Source of the DNA: Opitutaceae bacterium UBA6669
GTDB taxonomy: Bacteria; Verrucomicrobiota; Verrucomicrobiia; Opitutales; Opitutaceae
DNA: 7,135 bases
Assembly: GCA_002455175.1 (NCBI GenBank)
Contig: DKKJ01000280.1
Location: 7,694-14,828 of the forward strand
Reading direction: 5' to 3'
Under the pieces are notes generated by a model that did no database searches, was not told the origin of the DNA, and saw only the letters and a list, made by a program, of their open reading frames with translations. Below, in pieces: positions 5,763 to 7,135 of this stretch; the first letter of the stretch is position 1; each line of letters opens with the position of its first letter. The translations under genes were made by a program, and so were the position numbers.

Positions 5763-7135
5763 CATCGCCATCCTCAGGGACTACGCTACCACCCAGTCAC
5801 GGGTCGACTCTGGGAGACCGAGCACGGTCCGATCGGCGGTGATGAACTCAACACCGTCGATCCAGGCAAAGACTACGGCTGGCCTACCGTCTCCCAAGGA
5901 GTGGACGCGGTCAGGCGTTTCGCCTCACAAGCCAAGGGAATGGAGCCCGCCGTCCTGGCATGGTCGCCTTCGCTCGCTCCGTCAGGGATCGAATTCTACA
6001 CCGGCGATCGATTTCCCCGCTGGAAAAACCACCTTTTCGTCGCCGGGCTGGTCAGCCAGCAACTGCGTCGTATCGAGCTCGACGGGACTCGTGTCGTCCG
6101 GCAGGAGATTCTTTTCAAAGGACGCGATCGCGTGCGTTCCGTAATCACTGGACCCGACGGCCTTCTCTACCTCGCTCTCAACGGTGTTCCCGGGCGCATT
6201 GCCCGGCTGGTCCCTGACGAATCCGCGCCTGCGCCCGCGGCCGCGCAAGCCAACCTTCGCCGGGGAGTTTTTGGACGGGCACCCGACGGTACGCAGATCG
6301 ACAGCTTCACCCTGACCAATGCCAATGGAGCCCTCGCTCAGGTCGTCACCTTCGGAGCCATGCTGACCGAATTACGAATACCCGACCGCGATCGTCTCTC
6401 GTCTGGGGTCGTCCAGGAAATCGTTGCAAGTGAAAAGGGATTTACGTCCGGATTCCCCCGATCTGGGGCGACGATCGGACGTTTCGCCAATCGCATCGCC
6501 TACGGCAAGTTCACCCTCGATGGTATCAACCATCAGGTGACCACCAATATCCCTCCGCACTCGCTGCACGGCGGCCAGCGCGGGTTCAATAAGGTGGTGT
6601 GGCGAGCCGAAGCCATCGATAGCCCGACCGAACCGGCCGTAAAAATGACTTACCTCAGCCAAGACGATGAGGAAGGATTCCCGGGGAACCTGACCGTAAC
6701 GGTCACTTATACGTTGAAAGCGAACAATACGCTGAGAATCGACTACACCGCGACAACGGATAAGGCGACACCACTCAACCTAACCAATCACGCCTACTTT
6801 AACCTGGGAAGTGGCGGCGACGTTCTGGATCACGAACTCTTCATCGATGCTGACCGCGTCACCACCACCGATGACCGGCTCATTCCCACGGGGGAGTTTA
6901 CTCCCGTCCATGGCACCGCTTTGGATTTCACCCAGCCGACCCGCTTGGGTGCTCGCGCCTCACGTATCGGCCGTGGCACAAACTACGACCATAACTTCGT
7001 TCTAAATCGCCCCGCGAACGACACGTCATTGATGCTCGCCGCTCGAATTTACGATCCCGTGAGCGGTCGACAAATGGAAACGTGGACCACGGAACCCGGC
7101 GTCCAACTCTACACCTCACAGTTAAGCGAGCTGCC
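5760..7135 (+). CDS. Same frame continued: C-terminal half of PQQ sugar dehydrogenase fused to aldose 1-epimerase (mutarotase), 3' end cut by window
   Basis: Directly after the TAG the same frame stays open for 458 codons to the window end. The first part completes the dehydrogenase: HRHPQGL (R332 corresponds to PQQ-binding Arg228; H333 stands where Asn229 is usual), ETEHGPIGGDELN, PGKDYGWP, and a last blade ending GRIARLVPDE. An Ala/Pro linker (6222-6254) then joins a GalM-like aldose 1-epimerase from about 6258: FGRAPDGTQIDSFTL, GATIGRFANRI (R570, R574), LHGG (H599), NLTNHAYFNL (H673, catalytic acid position), YDHNF (D739) and TTEPGVQLYT (E774, catalytic base position). Numbering counts from ATG 4773 with the TAG as residue 329. 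Every recognisable mutarotase active-site residue is present, and roughly 40-50 residues lie beyond the window. No gap, stop or convincing ribosome site separates the modules. The first in-frame ATG is at 5940, inside the dehydrogenase. This is thus the downstream half of a single gene rather than a separate one. Confidence 0.85.

Noticed and set aside
5719..6144. 141-codon plus-strand open frame bridging the TAG, which could suggest a frameshift
   Set aside because: Its product has no dehydrogenase homology. The dehydrogenase sequence resumes in the original frame directly after the TAG, so this is a nonsense codon and not a frameshift.
5940..7135. Separate mutarotase gene starting at ATG 5940
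   Set aside because: The ATG lies inside the dehydrogenase C-terminal half and the purine-rich AAGGGA abuts it with no spacing. The conserved dehydrogenase sequence before it shows that the frame is a continuation.
1..7135. tRNA, rRNA, CRISPR array, insertion sequence or attachment site
   Set aside because: I saw no regularly spaced repeats, transposase-like frame, paired terminal repeats or tRNA-like cloverleaf on either strand.

Overview
The window looks like a fragment of a Verrucomicrobiota chromosome (Opitutae-like or a relative). The reasons are an adjacent pair of DUF1552 and DUF1592-type cytochrome genes, which is typical of Planctomycetota and Verrucomicrobiota, next to the N-terminus of a TonB-dependent receptor of the 'RGLGDRY' type common in Verrucomicrobiota. 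This placement rests on family recognition, not on a search.

Layout. On the minus strand, read right to left, come a Tat-exported DUF1552 protein (4645-3293), a large secreted cytochrome with DUF1587/1595/1592/1588/1585 modules (3296-573), a short gap, and the first 120 codons of a TonB-dependent receptor (363-1). The first two genes share a 4-nt GTGA stop/start overlap and are surely one operon. The gap before the receptor (364-572) holds a small inverted repeat and a 5-codon minicistron with a strong Shine-Dalgarno sequence, but no terminator I can recognise. On the plus strand, divergent across about 130 bp, a secreted cytochrome c fused to a PQQ-type glucose/sorbosone dehydrogenase begins at 4773. 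The same reading frame runs through an aldose 1-epimerase (mutarotase) domain to the window end.

Main points. (1) The plus-strand frame encodes a three-module protein: cytochrome c, PQQ sugar dehydrogenase, mutarotase. This would be a self-contained periplasmic device that interconverts sugar anomers, oxidises one of them and takes up the electrons. I do not know of this exact fusion as a described system. (2) The frame is broken by one in-frame TAG (5757-5759), exactly where the family has Tyr in its S-Y-G-H-R PQQ-binding loop. There is no frameshift, and homology resumes at once. (3) The receptor also ends in TAG exactly where its family has the Tyr of G-D-R-Y, at the window edge. Two interruptions, both TAG at a conserved Tyr, deserve checking as assembly error, pseudogenisation or recoding. 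General TAG recoding is not supported, because the two intact genes use ordinary Tyr codons and end in TGA.

How the genes may work together (inference). All four products are exported and at least two carry covalent haem c, so the locus points to envelope redox chemistry on carbohydrate-like substrates taken up or sensed through a TonB receptor. The substrate is not readable from the sequence. No RNA genes, CRISPR arrays or insertion sequences were seen.
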